Source of the DNA: Paeniroseomonas aquatica
Lineage (GTDB): Bacteria; Pseudomonadota; Alphaproteobacteria; Acetobacterales; Acetobacteraceae
Assembly: GCF_030409335.1 (NCBI RefSeq)
Contig: NZ_JAUFPN010000150.1
Span: 1-64,000 of the forward strand
DNA: 64,000 nucleotides
Direction: 5' to 3'
This document shows, one piece after another, positions 18,037-26,604 of the stretch (positions are counted from its first letter, which is position 1; every line of letters begins with the position of its first letter). Below the pieces are notes generated by a model. It ran no database searches. It saw only the letters and a list, made by a program, of their open reading frames with translations, and was not told the DNA's origin. Both the position numbers and the translations under genes were made by a program.

Positions 18037-18546
18037 ATGGGCGGGATCGGCTGGGAAGGGATGCTCGACCCGACCAATTCCCTGGTCAACAGCGTCATCC
18101 GCGGCAGCATCGTCTACCTCGCGCTGTTCGGCGTGCTGCGGATGATGCACAACCGGCGGTCCGGCAGCATCGGCCTCTCGGACCTGCTGCTGGTGACACT
18201 GGTCAGCGGGGCGGTGGAGAACAGCATGGTGGGCGAGGGGCGGTCGCTGACCGAGGGCGCGGTGGTCGCCGGCACCATCTTCTTCTGGTCCTTCGCCCTC
18301 GACTGGCTGGCCTTCCGCTTCCCCCGGCTGCGCTGGCTGGTGCGGTCCAAGCCGCAGACGGTCGTCGCGGAGGGGAAGGTCATCCATGCCGGGCTGCGGC
18401 GCGAATTGCTGACCCGGGACGACCTGCTGGCGCAGCTGCGGGAACAGGGGATCGACGATCTGGGGCAGGTGCGGCTCGCCTGCGTCGAGGCGAATGGCAC
18501 CCTGAGCGTGCTGCTGCGGGATGAACCGGGGCCGGCCGGGGGCTAG
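18037..18546 (+). CDS. DUF421 / YetF-like membrane protein
   Basis: The 169-residue product has an N-terminal membrane part of about three helices (roughly 22-40, 50-68 and 75-97) and a soluble C-terminal DUF421 domain (QTVVAEGKVIHAGLRRELL, DLLAQLREQGI, ACVEANGTLSVL). The YetF family is of poorly known function. A GGGGAG ribosome site is 6 bases upstream. It lies between phaZ and the purine permease on the same strand, with gaps of about 50-60 bases. Confidence 0.85.
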   Translation: MGGIGWEGMLDPTNSLVNSVIRGSIVYLALFGVLRMMHNRRSGSIGLSDLLLVTLVSGAVENSMVGEGRSLTEGAVVAGTIFFWSFALDWLAFRFPRLRWLVRSKPQTVVAEGKVIHAGLRRELLTRDDLLAQLREQGIDDLGQVRLACVEANGTLSVLLRDEPGPAGG

Positions 18547-18609
18547 AAAAGGGCTGGCACCGGGGCGGTTCGCGCCGCAGCGTGGCGCCTTGCGATTCGG
18601 GACGGCACG

Positions 18610-19899
18610 ATGCTGGAAACACTCTTTCACCTGCGCGACCGCGGCACCACGCCGCGCACCGAGGTGCTGGCAGGCGCCACCACCTTCCTCACCATGGTCT
18701 ATATCGCCGTGGTCAACCCGGCGATCCTGGCCCAGGCCGGCATCGATCCGGGCGCCGCCTTCGTCGCCACCTGCCTCGCCGCGGCCATCGGCTCGGCGCT
18801 GATGGGGCTGCTGGCCAACCTGCCCATCGCGCTCGCGCCGGGGATGGGGCTGAACGCCTATTTCACCTTCGCCGTGGTGCTCGGCATGGGCCTGTCGTGG
18901 CAGGTGGCGCTCGGCGCGGTCTTCCTCTCGGGGCTGCTCTTCCTCGCGGTCTCGCTGCTGCGGATCCGGGAATGGCTGGTGAACGGCATCCCGCTCTCGC
19001 TCAAGCTCGGCATCGCCGCCGGGATCGGCTTCTTCCTCGGGCTGATCGGGCTGAAGGGCATGGGGCTGGTGGTCGCCCATCCGGCGACGCTGATCGCCCT
19101 CGGCCCGCTGGGCGAGACCTCGACCCTGTTGGCCTGCCTCGGCTTCCTGCTGATCGCCGGGCTCTCGGCGCGGCGGGTGCCCGGCGCCATCATCCTCGGC
19201 ATCGGCATCGTCGCGCTGCTCGGCGTGCCCTTCGGGCTGACCCGCTTCGCCGGCATCGCCAGCCTGCCGCCCTCCCTCGGCCCGAGCTTCCTGCAGCTCG
19301 ACATCGCCGGCGCCCTGCAGCTCGGCGTGCTCGGGATCGTCTTCACCTTCTTCCTGGTCGACCTGCTCGACAACACCGGCACGCTGATCGCCACCACCCA
19401 CCGCGCCGGGCTGATGCGGCCGGACGGCACGGTGCCGAACCTCGGCCGGGCGCTGCTCGCCGACAGCGGCGGGGCGATCGTCGGCTCGGTGCTCGGCACC
19501 TCGACCACCGTCAGCTACATCGAGAGCGCCTCGGGCATCCAGGCGGGCGGGCGCACCGGGCTGACGGCGGTGACCGCGGCGGTGCTGTTCCTCGCCGTGC
19601 TGTTCCTGGCGCCGCTGGCCACCGCCATCCCCGGCTTCGCCACCGCCCCCGCCCTGGTCTTCGTCGCCTGCCTGATGGCCCAGGCGCTGCGCGGCCTCGA
19701 CTGGGACGAGGCCAGCGACTACGTCCCGGCGGTGCTCACCGCGCTGGCCATGCCCTTCACCTTCTCGATCGCCACCGGCATCGGCATCGGCTTCGTCACC
19801 TACGCCGCGCTCAAGCTGGCCGCCGGCCGGGCGGCCGAGGTCAGCGGCGCGGTCTGGCTGCTGGCGGCGCTCTGCGTGGTGAAATTCGCGGTGACCTGA
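18610..19899 (+). CDS. NCS2 family purine permease (AzgA-like)
   Basis: The 429-residue product is almost entirely transmembrane. MLETLFHLRDRGTTPRTEV, the segment GATTFLTMVYIAVVNP, LAPGMGLNAYFTF and the late motif GTSTTVSYIESASGI are hallmarks of the AzgA branch of NCS2 transporters, which import hypoxanthine, guanine or adenine with protons. No purine-riboswitch fold was seen in the 63 bases upstream. It lies 3 bases before the NodB-like gene, so the two are one unit. Confidence 0.9.
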   Translation: MLETLFHLRDRGTTPRTEVLAGATTFLTMVYIAVVNPAILAQAGIDPGAAFVATCLAAAIGSALMGLLANLPIALAPGMGLNAYFTFAVVLGMGLSWQVALGAVFLSGLLFLAVSLLRIREWLVNGIPLSLKLGIAAGIGFFLGLIGLKGMGLVVAHPATLIALGPLGETSTLLACLGFLLIAGLSARRVPGAIILGIGIVALLGVPFGLTRFAGIASLPPSLGPSFLQLDIAGALQLGVLGIVFTFFLVDLLDNTGTLIATTHRAGLMRPDGTVPNLGRALLADSGGAIVGSVLGTSTTVSYIESASGIQAGGRTGLTAVTAAVLFLAVLFLAPLATAIPGFATAPALVFVACLMAQALRGLDWDEASDYVPAVLTALAMPFTFSIATGIGIGFVTYAALKLAAGRAAEVSGAVWLLAALCVVKFAVT

Positions 19900-19902
19900 G
19901 CG

Positions 19903-20559
19903 ATGCAGCCGATCTGCCTGAGCTTCGACAACGGCCCCGAGCCCGAGGTCACACCGCGGGTGCTGGCGGTGCTGGCCCGCCGCCGCATCCCCGCGATGTT
20001 CTTCGTGGTCGGCGAGAAGCTGCGCGACCCCGCCGCCCGCGCCCTGGCCGAGCGCGCCCGGGCCGAGGGCTTCCCGGTCGGCAACCACACCCTCAGCCAC
20101 GGCACGCCGCTCGGCCGCCGCGGCGGCGCCGAGGCGGTGGCCGAGATCGCCGCGGCCGATGCCCTGCTCGGCGGGCTGCGGGAGCCGGAGCGGCTGTTCC
20201 GCCCGAACGGCGGCGGCGGCGCGCTCGGCCCGCACCTGCTCAACGCCTCGGCGGCGGCGCATCTGCGGGCGGGCGGCCATACCGTGGTGCTGTGGAACGC
20301 GGTGCCGCGCGACTTCGCCGACCCCGACGGCTGGCCGGAGACGGCGCTGGCCATGGCCGCGGCGGCGACCGCGCCGCTGCTGATGGTGCTGCACGACCTG
20401 CCGAACGGGGCGATGCGCCACCTCGACCGGGTGCTGGGTCTGCTGGCGGACCGCGGCGTGGTATTCCTCGCCGGACCGCCCGCCGCCTGCGTGCCCCTGG
20501 CGGCCGGGGTCGCGGCACCCGGCTTGGCCGGCTACGTCTCGGAGGATTGCGCACCATGA
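19903..20559 (+). CDS. NodB-like polysaccharide deacetylase family protein
   Basis: The 218-residue product keeps most NodB motifs: SFDNGPEPE at 7-15 (motif 1), GNHTLSHG with His62 and His66 (motif 2) and LFRPNGGGG (motif 3). In motif 1 the second Asp, normally a metal ligand, is Asn10. This variant may be normal for its subfamily. No signal peptide is present, unusual for an enzyme acting on cell-wall sugar, so a small cytosolic amide is possible. The 3-base gap to the purine permease hints at purine or ureide breakdown, as in PuuE allantoinase, which shares this fold. Function is unproven. Confidence 0.7.
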   Translation: MQPICLSFDNGPEPEVTPRVLAVLARRRIPAMFFVVGEKLRDPAARALAERARAEGFPVGNHTLSHGTPLGRRGGAEAVAEIAAADALLGGLREPERLFRPNGGGGALGPHLLNASAAAHLRAGGHTVVLWNAVPRDFADPDGWPETALAMAAAATAPLLMVLHDLPNGAMRHLDRVLGLLADRGVVFLAGPPAACVPLAAGVAAPGLAGYVSEDCAP

Positions 20560-21527
20560 CACGACGGATGCTGCTGGGCGGCCTGCTGGCCCCGATGCTG
20601 CTGCCCGGGCTGCGGCCCGCCCGAGGCCAGGGCGTACCCCAGGGCGCTCCGGTCCGGCTGGTGGTGCCCTTCGCCGCCGGCACCACCACCGACATCCTGG
20701 GCCGCATCGCCGCCGCCGCCCTCGCGCGCGGGCTCGGCCAGCCGGTGGTGGTCGACAACCGCAGCGGCGCCGGCGGCACCATCGGCACCGCGGCGGTGGC
20801 CCAGGCGGCGCCCGACGGGCTGACCCTGCTGTTCGGCACCAGCGGCACCATGGCGACCAACCCGGCCATCATGCCCACTATCCCCTACGACCCGATCCGC
20901 GACTTCGCGCCGGTCGGCAGCGTCGCCCGCACCGCGGTGGTCTTCGGGGTGCGGCCGGCGCTGGGGGTCGCCTCGCTGGCCGAGTTCCTGGCGCTGGCGA
21001 AGCGCCGGGGCGCCTCGGTCGGCACCGCCGGCGCCGGGACCACCGGGCACCTGACCCAGGCCCTGCTCGAGCTGCGCAGCGGCGTGCCGACCACGCACGT
21101 GCCCTACCGCGACGGCGCCCGGGCGGTGACCGACCTGCTCGGCGGCACGCTGGATGCCATGGTCTACCACCCGCTCGGCTTCCTGCCGCATATCCAGGCC
21201 GGCAGCATCCGGCCGCTGGCGGTCACCGGCGCGGCGCGGCACTTCCTCTTTCCGGAGGTGCCGACCATGGCGGAGGCCGGGGTGCCGGGGGTGGTGGTCG
21301 AGGGCTGGTGGGGCCTGTATGCCCCGGCCCGGACGCCGGCGCCGCTGCTGGCGCGGCTGAACGGGCTGGTGGGCGCCATGCTGGCCGACCCCGCCACCCT
21401 GGCCGAGCTGCGGCGCCAGGGGCTGGAGGTGATGGGCGGCACGCCCGAGGCGCTGGGCGCACTCACCCAACAGGAGCTCAAGGCGCAGCGCGAGCTGGCG
21501 CAGGCGGCGGGCATCACCGCCGACTAG
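20556..21527 (+). CDS. TctC-family periplasmic substrate-binding protein
   Basis: The 323-residue product begins MTRRMLLGGLLAPMLLPG, a signal peptide with twin Arg, then the tripartite tricarboxylate transporter receptor fold: VRLVVPFAAGTTTDILGR, VVVDNRSGAGGTIGT and THVPYRDGARAVTDLLGG. Such proteins bind carboxylates or other small compounds in the periplasm. The start overlaps the deacetylase stop (ATGA). No TctA or TctB membrane subunit is nearby, so it is an orphan receptor. Confidence 0.88.
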   Translation: MTRRMLLGGLLAPMLLPGLRPARGQGVPQGAPVRLVVPFAAGTTTDILGRIAAAALARGLGQPVVVDNRSGAGGTIGTAAVAQAAPDGLTLLFGTSGTMATNPAIMPTIPYDPIRDFAPVGSVARTAVVFGVRPALGVASLAEFLALAKRRGASVGTAGAGTTGHLTQALLELRSGVPTTHVPYRDGARAVTDLLGGTLDAMVYHPLGFLPHIQAGSIRPLAVTGAARHFLFPEVPTMAEAGVPGVVVEGWWGLYAPARTPAPLLARLNGLVGAMLADPATLAELRRQGLEVMGGTPEALGALTQQELKAQRELAQAAGITAD

Positions 21528-21698
21528 CCGGTGCCTTGGCCGCCCGCGGGCGTGATCCGCCCTCGCGCGGCTGTGGCTGTCGCCGGCCGCGGCAGTTCCG
21601 GCATGTAGGCCGGGCGGGGCGGGCTGGGCAGATTCCAGCGGCAGGGCGATCCGTCTCAACGACCTGCCACCCCCGCACCACCGGCTGGCGACATGGCC

Positions 21699-22163
21699 CT
21701 AGTGGAGGGGCGTCTCCGCCGCCCCGGCCGGATGCTCCTCCCGCCAGAGCCCGAGGCCGATGAGGCTCCCGGCCGCCAGCAGCACCAGGGTGCCCCAGCC
21801 GGGATCGACCCAGGGCGCGGCGTTGCCGCTGTGCCGCACCAGCAGCGCCCGCGCCTCCGTTCCGGGGCTGACCCCGGCGGCCAGCGCCGCCAGCGGCGGC
21901 ACGAAGAGCATGACGATCGCCGCCACCGTCACCGGCAGCCGCAGGTGCCGCCACCGCGGCACCCAGTGCACCGCCAGCGCCGCGGCCAGGGCGGCAAAGA
22001 GCAGCAGGGTGGTGACCGGCACCACCTGCCAGCTCGAGAGCCCGAGCAGCGCCCGGTCGGCCGAGCGCACATGCAGCGCCGGCAGGTAGAGGGCGGTGAC
22101 CGTGGCCAGGGCGACGCCGCCCAGCAACAGCGCCATGACGGCGCGATCCGTGGTTCGATCCAT
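21699..22163 (-). CDS. Hypothetical four-helix membrane protein
   Basis: The 154-residue product is not recognised. It has about four hydrophobic segments (near 9-28, 42-64, 74-95 and 123-140) with polar loops and a His at the C-terminus. The ATG at 22163 has a GGGAGG-like ribosome site upstream (in gacgggaggctgcatc). It lies 171 bases from the convergent TctC gene; those 171 bases hold no clear hairpin or gene. Confidence 0.55.
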   Translation of the reverse strand: MDRTTDRAVMALLLGGVALATVTALYLPALHVRSADRALLGLSSWQVVPVTTLLLFAALAAALAVHWVPRWRHLRLPVTVAAIVMLFVPPLAALAAGVSPGTEARALLVRHSGNAAPWVDPGWGTLVLLAAGSLIGLGLWREEHPAGAAETPLH

Positions 22164-22257
22164 GATGCAGCCTCCCGTCCGTCGCTCGTTTCCCGGCGAT
22201 CGGTGGCGGCATGCTAATCGATTCCGATGCCGGAATGGCAAGAGTCTTGCGACGGCG

Positions 22258-22791
22258 TCACCCGGGTTGACCGGCGGCGGCGGCGATCCGCGCCGGATCC
22301 AGCACGCCCTTGGCGCCCCAGCCGCGGACATCGGCCGGCACCTCGGGGCGGAAATGCTCGTACAGCCGGAAGCCGACCCGCTCGAGCTCCGCCGGCGCCA
22401 TCCCGCCGGCCAGCGCCTCCATGGCCGCCCGCACCTCCGCCAGACGCGGGCCGAAGGCCCGGGCGACATAGGCCGCGACCGGCGCGGCGGGCGCCGGCCT
22501 GCCGTCGCTCTCGGCCAGCACCACCCCGTCGGCATCCCGGGTCAGCACGATCCGCCGCCCCAGCAGCCGCAGCGTGTCGCCCGCCGCCGCGGCGGGGCGG
22601 TCCCGGCCGCCCTCGGCCTCCCCGGCGAGGCCGAGGCGCCGCGCCTTGGCCCGGGCCGCGGTGCCGGCGACGACGCCGGCGAGGCTCCAGGCCGTGGCGG
22701 CGGGATGGCCGAGCCGCCGCGCCACCACGGCGGCCCAGAGGGTGAGGACGGGGGCGCGGTTGACCCGGATGGGGGAGGGGGTTTCGGTCAT
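22258..22791 (-). CDS. Conserved hypothetical protein
   Basis: The 177-residue product begins [20 protein letters not shown]. The motif [21 protein letters not shown] and a following helix-rich region ([24 protein letters not shown]) recur in conserved hypothetical proteins of alphaproteobacteria and actinobacteria as far as I recall. The C-terminal half includes [19 protein letters not shown]. No function is known. It is on the same strand as the upstream tRNA-Ala, with a strong terminator between them. Confidence 0.65.
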   Translation of the reverse strand: MTETPSPIRVNRAPVLTLWAAVVARRLGHPAATAWSLAGVVAGTAARAKARRLGLAGEAEGGRDRPAAAAGDTLRLLGRRIVLTRDADGVVLAESDGRPAPAAPVAAYVARAFGPRLAEVRAAMEALAGGMAPAELERVGFRLYEHFRPEVPADVRGWGAKGVLDPARIAAAAGQPG

Positions 22792-22830
22792 CGCGGGGAA
22801 CAACGCCCGCGCCGGCGCATCGCCGCATGG

Positions 22831-22866
22831 AAAAAGGGCCCGGTCGCTTGCGCGGCCGGGCCCTTT
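22831..22866 (-). terminator. Rho-independent terminator of tRNA-Ala
   Basis: AAAGGGCCCGG at 22833-22843 pairs perfectly with CCGGGCCCTTT at 22856-22866 around a 12-base loop. On the minus strand the stem is followed by TTTTT, a textbook intrinsic terminator directly after the tRNA 3' end. Confidence 0.92.
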
Positions 22867-22873
22867 GCAACTC

Positions 22874-22949
22874 TGGTGGAGCCAGGCGGAATCGAACCGC
22901 CGACCTCTTGAATGCCATTCAAGCGCTCTACCAACTGAGCTATGGCCCC
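22874..22949 (-). tRNA. tRNA-Ala (anticodon GGC)
   Basis: The minus strand reads GGGGCCATAGCTCAGTTGG at the 5' end, an anticodon arm CTTGA-ATGGCAT-TCAAG giving anticodon GGC, a T arm with GGTTCGATTCC and an encoded 3' CCA. The length is 76 bases. All four arms pair. It reads GCC and GCU alanine codons, GCC being abundant in this genome. A perfect terminator follows. Confidence 0.97.
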
Positions 22950-23100
22950 TCGGGAAGGAGGCGCCGTATAGCCGCGCCCCGCAGGCCGTGCAAGTCCCCC
23001 CGGGCAACTATTCTCCCGGCGGGCTCTCCCCCTTCCGCCCAGGCCCCCGGCCCTCTAGGTTGCCGCGGGAATTATGCCGGTGGGCAGGGAGCTTCGGCCG

Positions 23101-23811
23101 ATGGGGAAGGTGTACCGGGATGCGCAGGATGCCCTCGCGGGCGTGCTCCGCGACGGGATGATGATCATGTCCGGCGGCTTCGGCCTCTGCGGCATCCCCT
23201 CGCTGCTGATCGGGGCGATCCGCGAGAGCGGCGTGCGCGACCTCACCATCGTCTCGAACAACGCCGGCATCGACGACGCCGGGCTCGGCCTGCTGCTGCA
23301 GACCCGCCAGGTGCGCAAGATGATCAGCAGCTACGTGGGGGAGAACGCCACCTTCGCCCGGCAATTCCTCGCCGGGGAGCTGGAGATCGAGTTCAACCCG
23401 CAGGGCACGCTGGCCGAGCGCATCCGCGCCGGCGGCGCCGGCATCCCGGCCTTCTACACCAAGACCGGCGTCGGCACCGCCGTGGCGGAAGGCAAGCCCA
23501 CCGCCGAATTCGACGGCGAGACCTACGTGCAGGAACGCGGCATCGTCGCCGACCTCTCGATCATCCATGCCTGGAAGGGCGACGAGGAGGGCAACCTGAT
23601 CTATCGCCGCACCGCGCGGAACTTCAACCCGATGATGGCCACCGCGGCGCGGATGACCGTGGCGCAGGTCGAGCACCTGGTGCAGCCCGGCGACCTCGAC
23701 CCCGACCACATCGTCACCCCCGGCATCTTCGTGAAGCGGCTGGTCCAGGTCGGCCCGGGCTTCGAGAAGCGCATCGAGCAGCGCACCACCCGCAAGAAGC
23801 TGATGGCCTGA
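23101..23811 (+). CDS. scoA: 3-oxoacid CoA-transferase subunit A
   Basis: The 236-residue product matches the alpha subunit of succinyl-CoA:3-ketoacid CoA-transferase ([64 protein letters not shown]). With the B subunit it moves CoA from succinyl-CoA to a 3-oxoacid such as acetoacetate, a step in ketone-body or PHB use. The start at 23101 fits the family; an ATG at 23074 would add nine residues. It lies 11 bases before scoB. Confidence 0.92.
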   Translation: MGKVYRDAQDALAGVLRDGMMIMSGGFGLCGIPSLLIGAIRESGVRDLTIVSNNAGIDDAGLGLLLQTRQVRKMISSYVGENATFARQFLAGELEIEFNPQGTLAERIRAGGAGIPAFYTKTGVGTAVAEGKPTAEFDGETYVQERGIVADLSIIHAWKGDEEGNLIYRRTARNFNPMMATAARMTVAQVEHLVQPGDLDPDHIVTPGIFVKRLVQVGPGFEKRIEQRTTRKKLMA

Positions 23812-23822
23812 GGAGAGACGCA

Positions 23823-24473
23823 ATGGCCTGGACCCGTGACCAGATGGCCGCCCGCGCGGCCCGCGAACTCGAGGACGGCTTCTACGTGAACCTCGGCATC
23901 GGCATCCCGACGCTGGTGGCCAACCACGTCCCGAGCAACGTCAACGTGCAGCTCCAGAGCGAGAACGGCATGCTCGGCCTCGGCCCCTTCCCCTACGAGG
24001 GGGAGGAGGACGCCGACCTCATCAACGCCGGCAAGCAGACCATCACCGCGCTGCCGACCAGCAGCTACTTCTCCAGCGCCGACAGCTTCGCGATGATCCG
24101 CGGCGGCCACATCGACCTCTCGATCCTCGGCGCGCTCCAGGTCGCGGCCAACGGCGACCTCGCCAACTGGATGATCCCGGGCAAGATGGTGAAGGGCATG
24201 GGCGGCGCCATGGACCTGGTCGCCGGGGTGAAGAAGGTGGTGGTGCTGATGGAGCATACCGCCGGCGGCAAGCCCAAGCTGCTGAAGGACTGCAGCCTGC
24301 CGCTGACCGGGGCGCGGGTGGTTGACATGGTCATCACCGAGCTCGGCGTCTTCACCCTGGCCCGCAAGGGCGAGACCGCGGTGACGCTGATCGAGCTGGC
24401 CCCCGAGGTGACGCTCGAGGAGATCACGGCGAAGACCGAGGCGCCCTTCACCGTGGCGCTGCGCAACGCCTGA
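23823..24473 (+). CDS. scoB: 3-oxoacid CoA-transferase subunit B
   Basis: The 216-residue product is the beta subunit. The catalytic glutamate that forms the enzyme-CoA thioester is Glu47 in [24 protein letters not shown]-like [15 protein letters not shown] and [18 protein letters not shown] are family signatures. GAGG upstream of the ATG gives a good ribosome site. It pairs with scoA in one operon. A GC-rich inverted repeat (GCCGGCGC at 24474-24481 with GCGCCGGC at 24504-24511) directly after the stop may help end transcription. Confidence 0.92.
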   Translation: MAWTRDQMAARAARELEDGFYVNLGIGIPTLVANHVPSNVNVQLQSENGMLGLGPFPYEGEEDADLINAGKQTITALPTSSYFSSADSFAMIRGGHIDLSILGALQVAANGDLANWMIPGKMVKGMGGAMDLVAGVKKVVVLMEHTAGGKPKLLKDCSLPLTGARVVDMVITELGVFTLARKGETAVTLIELAPEVTLEEITAKTEAPFTVALRNA

Positions 24474-24665
24474 GCCGGCGCGGCGCGGCGCGGCCCTCCG
24501 GCTGCGCCGGCCTTGCTTCCGGCGGCCGATCGATCTACAGGAATATTTGCCGAAGGCGCGATTCCGTCCGCGGTGCCGGCGATGGGCCGACAAACCCCTC
24601 AATTCTAAAATTCGGCGGCCGGAACCAAGCCTTTTCAAAGGCCTGGCTCGCCGGACTTTAGCCGG

Positions 24666-24700
24666 TTTGAGCCGAATTGAGCGGATTTGAGCCGAATTGA
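24666..24700 (+). repeat. Tandem direct repeat, 20-base period
   Basis: TTTGAGCCGAATTGA occurs at 24666-24680 and 24686-24700, exactly 20 bases apart, with a weaker partial copy (TTTAGCCG) just upstream. The spacing is about two DNA helical turns, so bound proteins would sit on the same face. Confidence 0.8.
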
Positions 24701-24705
24701 TCCAG

Positions 24706-24743
24706 CTTGCATATCGCAAGCCAGGGTGCTTGCATGATGCAAG
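24706..24743. promoter_or_regulatory. Two palindromic operator-like sites upstream of HxlR
   Basis: CTTGCATATCGCAAG at 24706-24720 (arms CTTGC/GCAAG) and CTTGCATGATGCAAG at 24729-24743 (7-bp perfect arms) are related palindromes with centres 23 bases apart. They lie 22 to 59 bases before the HxlR start, where an autoregulator would bind. HxlR proteins bind palindromes as winged-helix dimers, so this is the best operator candidate. Confidence 0.65.
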
Positions 24744-24764
24744 TCATCCGGGATCCCGCCCGCC

Positions 24765-25262
24765 ATGGTCCGTACCGATTTCACCCGGATGCGCTGCCCC
24801 GTCGCCCGCTCCATGGCGGTGCTGGGCGAACGCTGGGCCATGCTGGTGCTGCGCGAATGCTTCTACGGCACCACCCGCTTCGACGAATTCGAGCGCAACC
24901 TCGGCATCGCCCCGAACATCCTGGCCGCCCGGCTGCGCGAACTGATGGCGCATGGCCTGCTGGCCAAGACCCCCGCCGGCTCCGGCCGGCACGACTATAT
25001 TCTGACCGAGCAGGGCCGCGACTTCTTCCCCGCCTATGTCGCGCTGAAGGGCTGGGCGGACCGCTGGATGACTGGTCCCGAGGGCCCGCCGGTGGTGCTC
25101 GAGGACCGGGTCACCGGCCAGCCGGTCCTGCCCAGCCCCGTCCTCTCCTCGGCCGGCACGCCGCTGCGGCCGGAGGATGTCCGCGTCCTGCCCGGCCCCG
25201 GCGCCGGCCAGGCCATCCGCACCCGCTTCACCCCGAACCCGGCGGATCCCGACCATGGCTGA
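24765..25262 (+). CDS. HxlR family winged-helix transcriptional regulator
   Basis: The 165-residue product contains the HxlR winged helix: CPVARSMAVLGERWAMLVLR, GTTRFDEFERNLGIAPNILAARL and a wing GRHDYILTEQGRDF. The cysteine near residue 11 is typical of HxlR members, several of which sense electrophiles. A C-terminal extension of about 55 residues is Pro-rich. It overlaps the MATE exporter gene by eight bases, so it likely controls that exporter and itself through the palindromes just upstream. Confidence 0.9.
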   Translation: MVRTDFTRMRCPVARSMAVLGERWAMLVLRECFYGTTRFDEFERNLGIAPNILAARLRELMAHGLLAKTPAGSGRHDYILTEQGRDFFPAYVALKGWADRWMTGPEGPPVVLEDRVTGQPVLPSPVLSSAGTPLRPEDVRVLPGPGAGQAIRTRFTPNPADPDHG

Positions 25263-26598
25263 TGGCACCGCCGTCCTGGCGCCCACCCCGCTCGGCACCC
25301 TGCTGCGCCGCGTCTGGACCCTGGCGGCGCCCACCACCGCCGTCTCCGCCATCCAATCCGCCTGCCAGCTGGTGGAGCCCGTCCTGGCCTCCCGCCAGGG
25401 CACCGCGGCGCTGGCCGGCTGGGCGGTGGTGTTGCCCTTCGCCCTGCTGATGCAGCAGATGTCGGCCGGCGCTATGGGCGGCGGCGTGGTCTCGGCCATC
25501 GCCCGGACGCTGGGCGCCGGCCGCCGGGAGGAAGCCTCGGCGCTGGTCCTGCATGCGCTGGTCATCTCCATCGGCTTCGCCCTGGCCTTCATGCTGCTGC
25601 TGGCCGGCTTCCCGCATGAAATCCTCGGCGCCATCGGCGGGCCGGAGGTGGCCGCGGCCGCCGCCTCCTACTGCGCCTGGCTCTTCGGGGCCGGGGCCAT
25701 CCCGGCCTGGCTGGCGAATACCCTCGCCTCGGTGCTGCGCGGCGGGGGGCGGCATGCGCTGGCCTCCCGCGTGCTGCTGCTCGCCTGGCTCGGCTATCCG
25801 CCGCTGGCCTGGGCGCTGATGGAGCCGGCCGGGCTGGGGCTGAAGGGCGCCGGCATCGCCTTCGCGGTGATGATGACGGCGGCCAGCATCGGCATGGCCG
25901 CGGTGGTGCTGGCCGGGGGCGCCGGCTTCACGCCGACGCTCCGGGTGAAGCTGCAGGCGACCCTCTTCTCCCGCATCCTCTCGGTCGGGCTGGTCGCCTG
26001 CGCCATGGCGACCATCGCCAACCTCACCACCATCCTGGTCACCGCCCGCATCGCCGCCTATGGGGCGACGGCGGTGGCCGCCTATGGCGTCTCGGCGCGG
26101 ATCGAATTCCTGATGGTGCCGCTGGCCTTCGGCGTCGGCTCGGCGCTGACCGCGCTGGTCGGCCGCGCGGTCGGCGGCGGGGACTGGGTGACGGCGCGGC
26201 GCACCGCCTGGGCCGGCGGGCTGATGGCGCTGGGCGTGACCCTCGTCGTCGGCGTCTTCGTCTCGGTCTTCCCCGGCTTCACCGCGGCGGCCTTCAGCGA
26301 CGACCCGGCGGTGGTCGAGATCGCGACCCAGGCGCTGGCGGTCATCGGCTTCGCGCTGCCCGGCTTCGGCGTCGGCATGGCGCTGTACTTCGCCAGCATG
26401 GGCGCGGGGCGGATGCTCTGGCCCGCCGTCGCCGCGCTATCCCGCATCACCCTCGCGGTCGGCGGCGGCTGGGTGCTGGGGGATTGGCTGGGCATGGGGT
26501 TGCAGGGGCAGTTCATCGCCGTCGCGCTCGGCATCAGCGCCTATGGCATCGTCACCGCCCTGTCGGTCCGGCCGGGGGTCTGGTCCCCCCGGCCGTGA
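25255..26598 (+). CDS. MATE family multidrug exporter
   Basis: The 447-residue product has about twelve membrane segments arranged as two homologous halves. The usual MATE N-terminal helix occurs (LLRRVWTLAAPTTAVSAIQ), as do GGGVVSAIARTLGAGRREE and, in the second half, GVGSALTALVGRAVGGGDW. MATE proteins expel cationic or toxic compounds in exchange for Na+ or H+. It is co-transcribed with the HxlR regulator. Substrates are unknown. Confidence 0.9.
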   Translation: MADGTAVLAPTPLGTLLRRVWTLAAPTTAVSAIQSACQLVEPVLASRQGTAALAGWAVVLPFALLMQQMSAGAMGGGVVSAIARTLGAGRREEASALVLHALVISIGFALAFMLLLAGFPHEILGAIGGPEVAAAAASYCAWLFGAGAIPAWLANTLASVLRGGGRHALASRVLLLAWLGYPPLAWALMEPAGLGLKGAGIAFAVMMTAASIGMAAVVLAGGAGFTPTLRVKLQATLFSRILSVGLVACAMATIANLTTILVTARIAAYGATAVAAYGVSARIEFLMVPLAFGVGSALTALVGRAVGGGDWVTARRTAWAGGLMALGVTLVVGVFVSVFPGFTAAAFSDDPAVVEIATQALAVIGFALPGFGVGMALYFASMGAGRMLWPAVAALSRITLAVGGGWVLGDWLGMGLQGQFIAVALGISAYGIVTALSVRPGVWSPRP

Positions 26599-26604
26599 CC
26601 CAGG

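Larger units (their letters stand above)
24474..24764. promoter_or_regulatory. AT-richer control region upstream of the HxlR gene
   Basis: This stretch of 291 bases holds no gene. It starts with the GC-rich inverted repeat after scoB and then turns more AT-rich than its surroundings from about 24530. Its 3' half holds a direct repeat and two palindromes, listed separately. It is the natural promoter and operator region for the HxlR/MATE pair. Confidence 0.6.

Noticed and set aside
18547-18609. Purine riboswitch before the NCS2 permease
   Set aside because: The 63 bases have no conserved purine-aptamer core or pairing.
15934-20562. Very long open frame on the minus strand across several plus-strand genes
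   Set aside because: It is antisense to phaZ, DUF421, the NCS2 permease and the NodB-like gene, with low-complexity composition. High GC removes stop codons in unused frames. Only its C-terminal end (the GST) is real.
22874-24764. tRNA-Ala as an integration site with a mobile island
   Set aside because: No integrase, no repeated tRNA 3' end and no change in gene style next to it. The AT-richer stretch at about 24.5-24.75 kb is short and regulatory in look.
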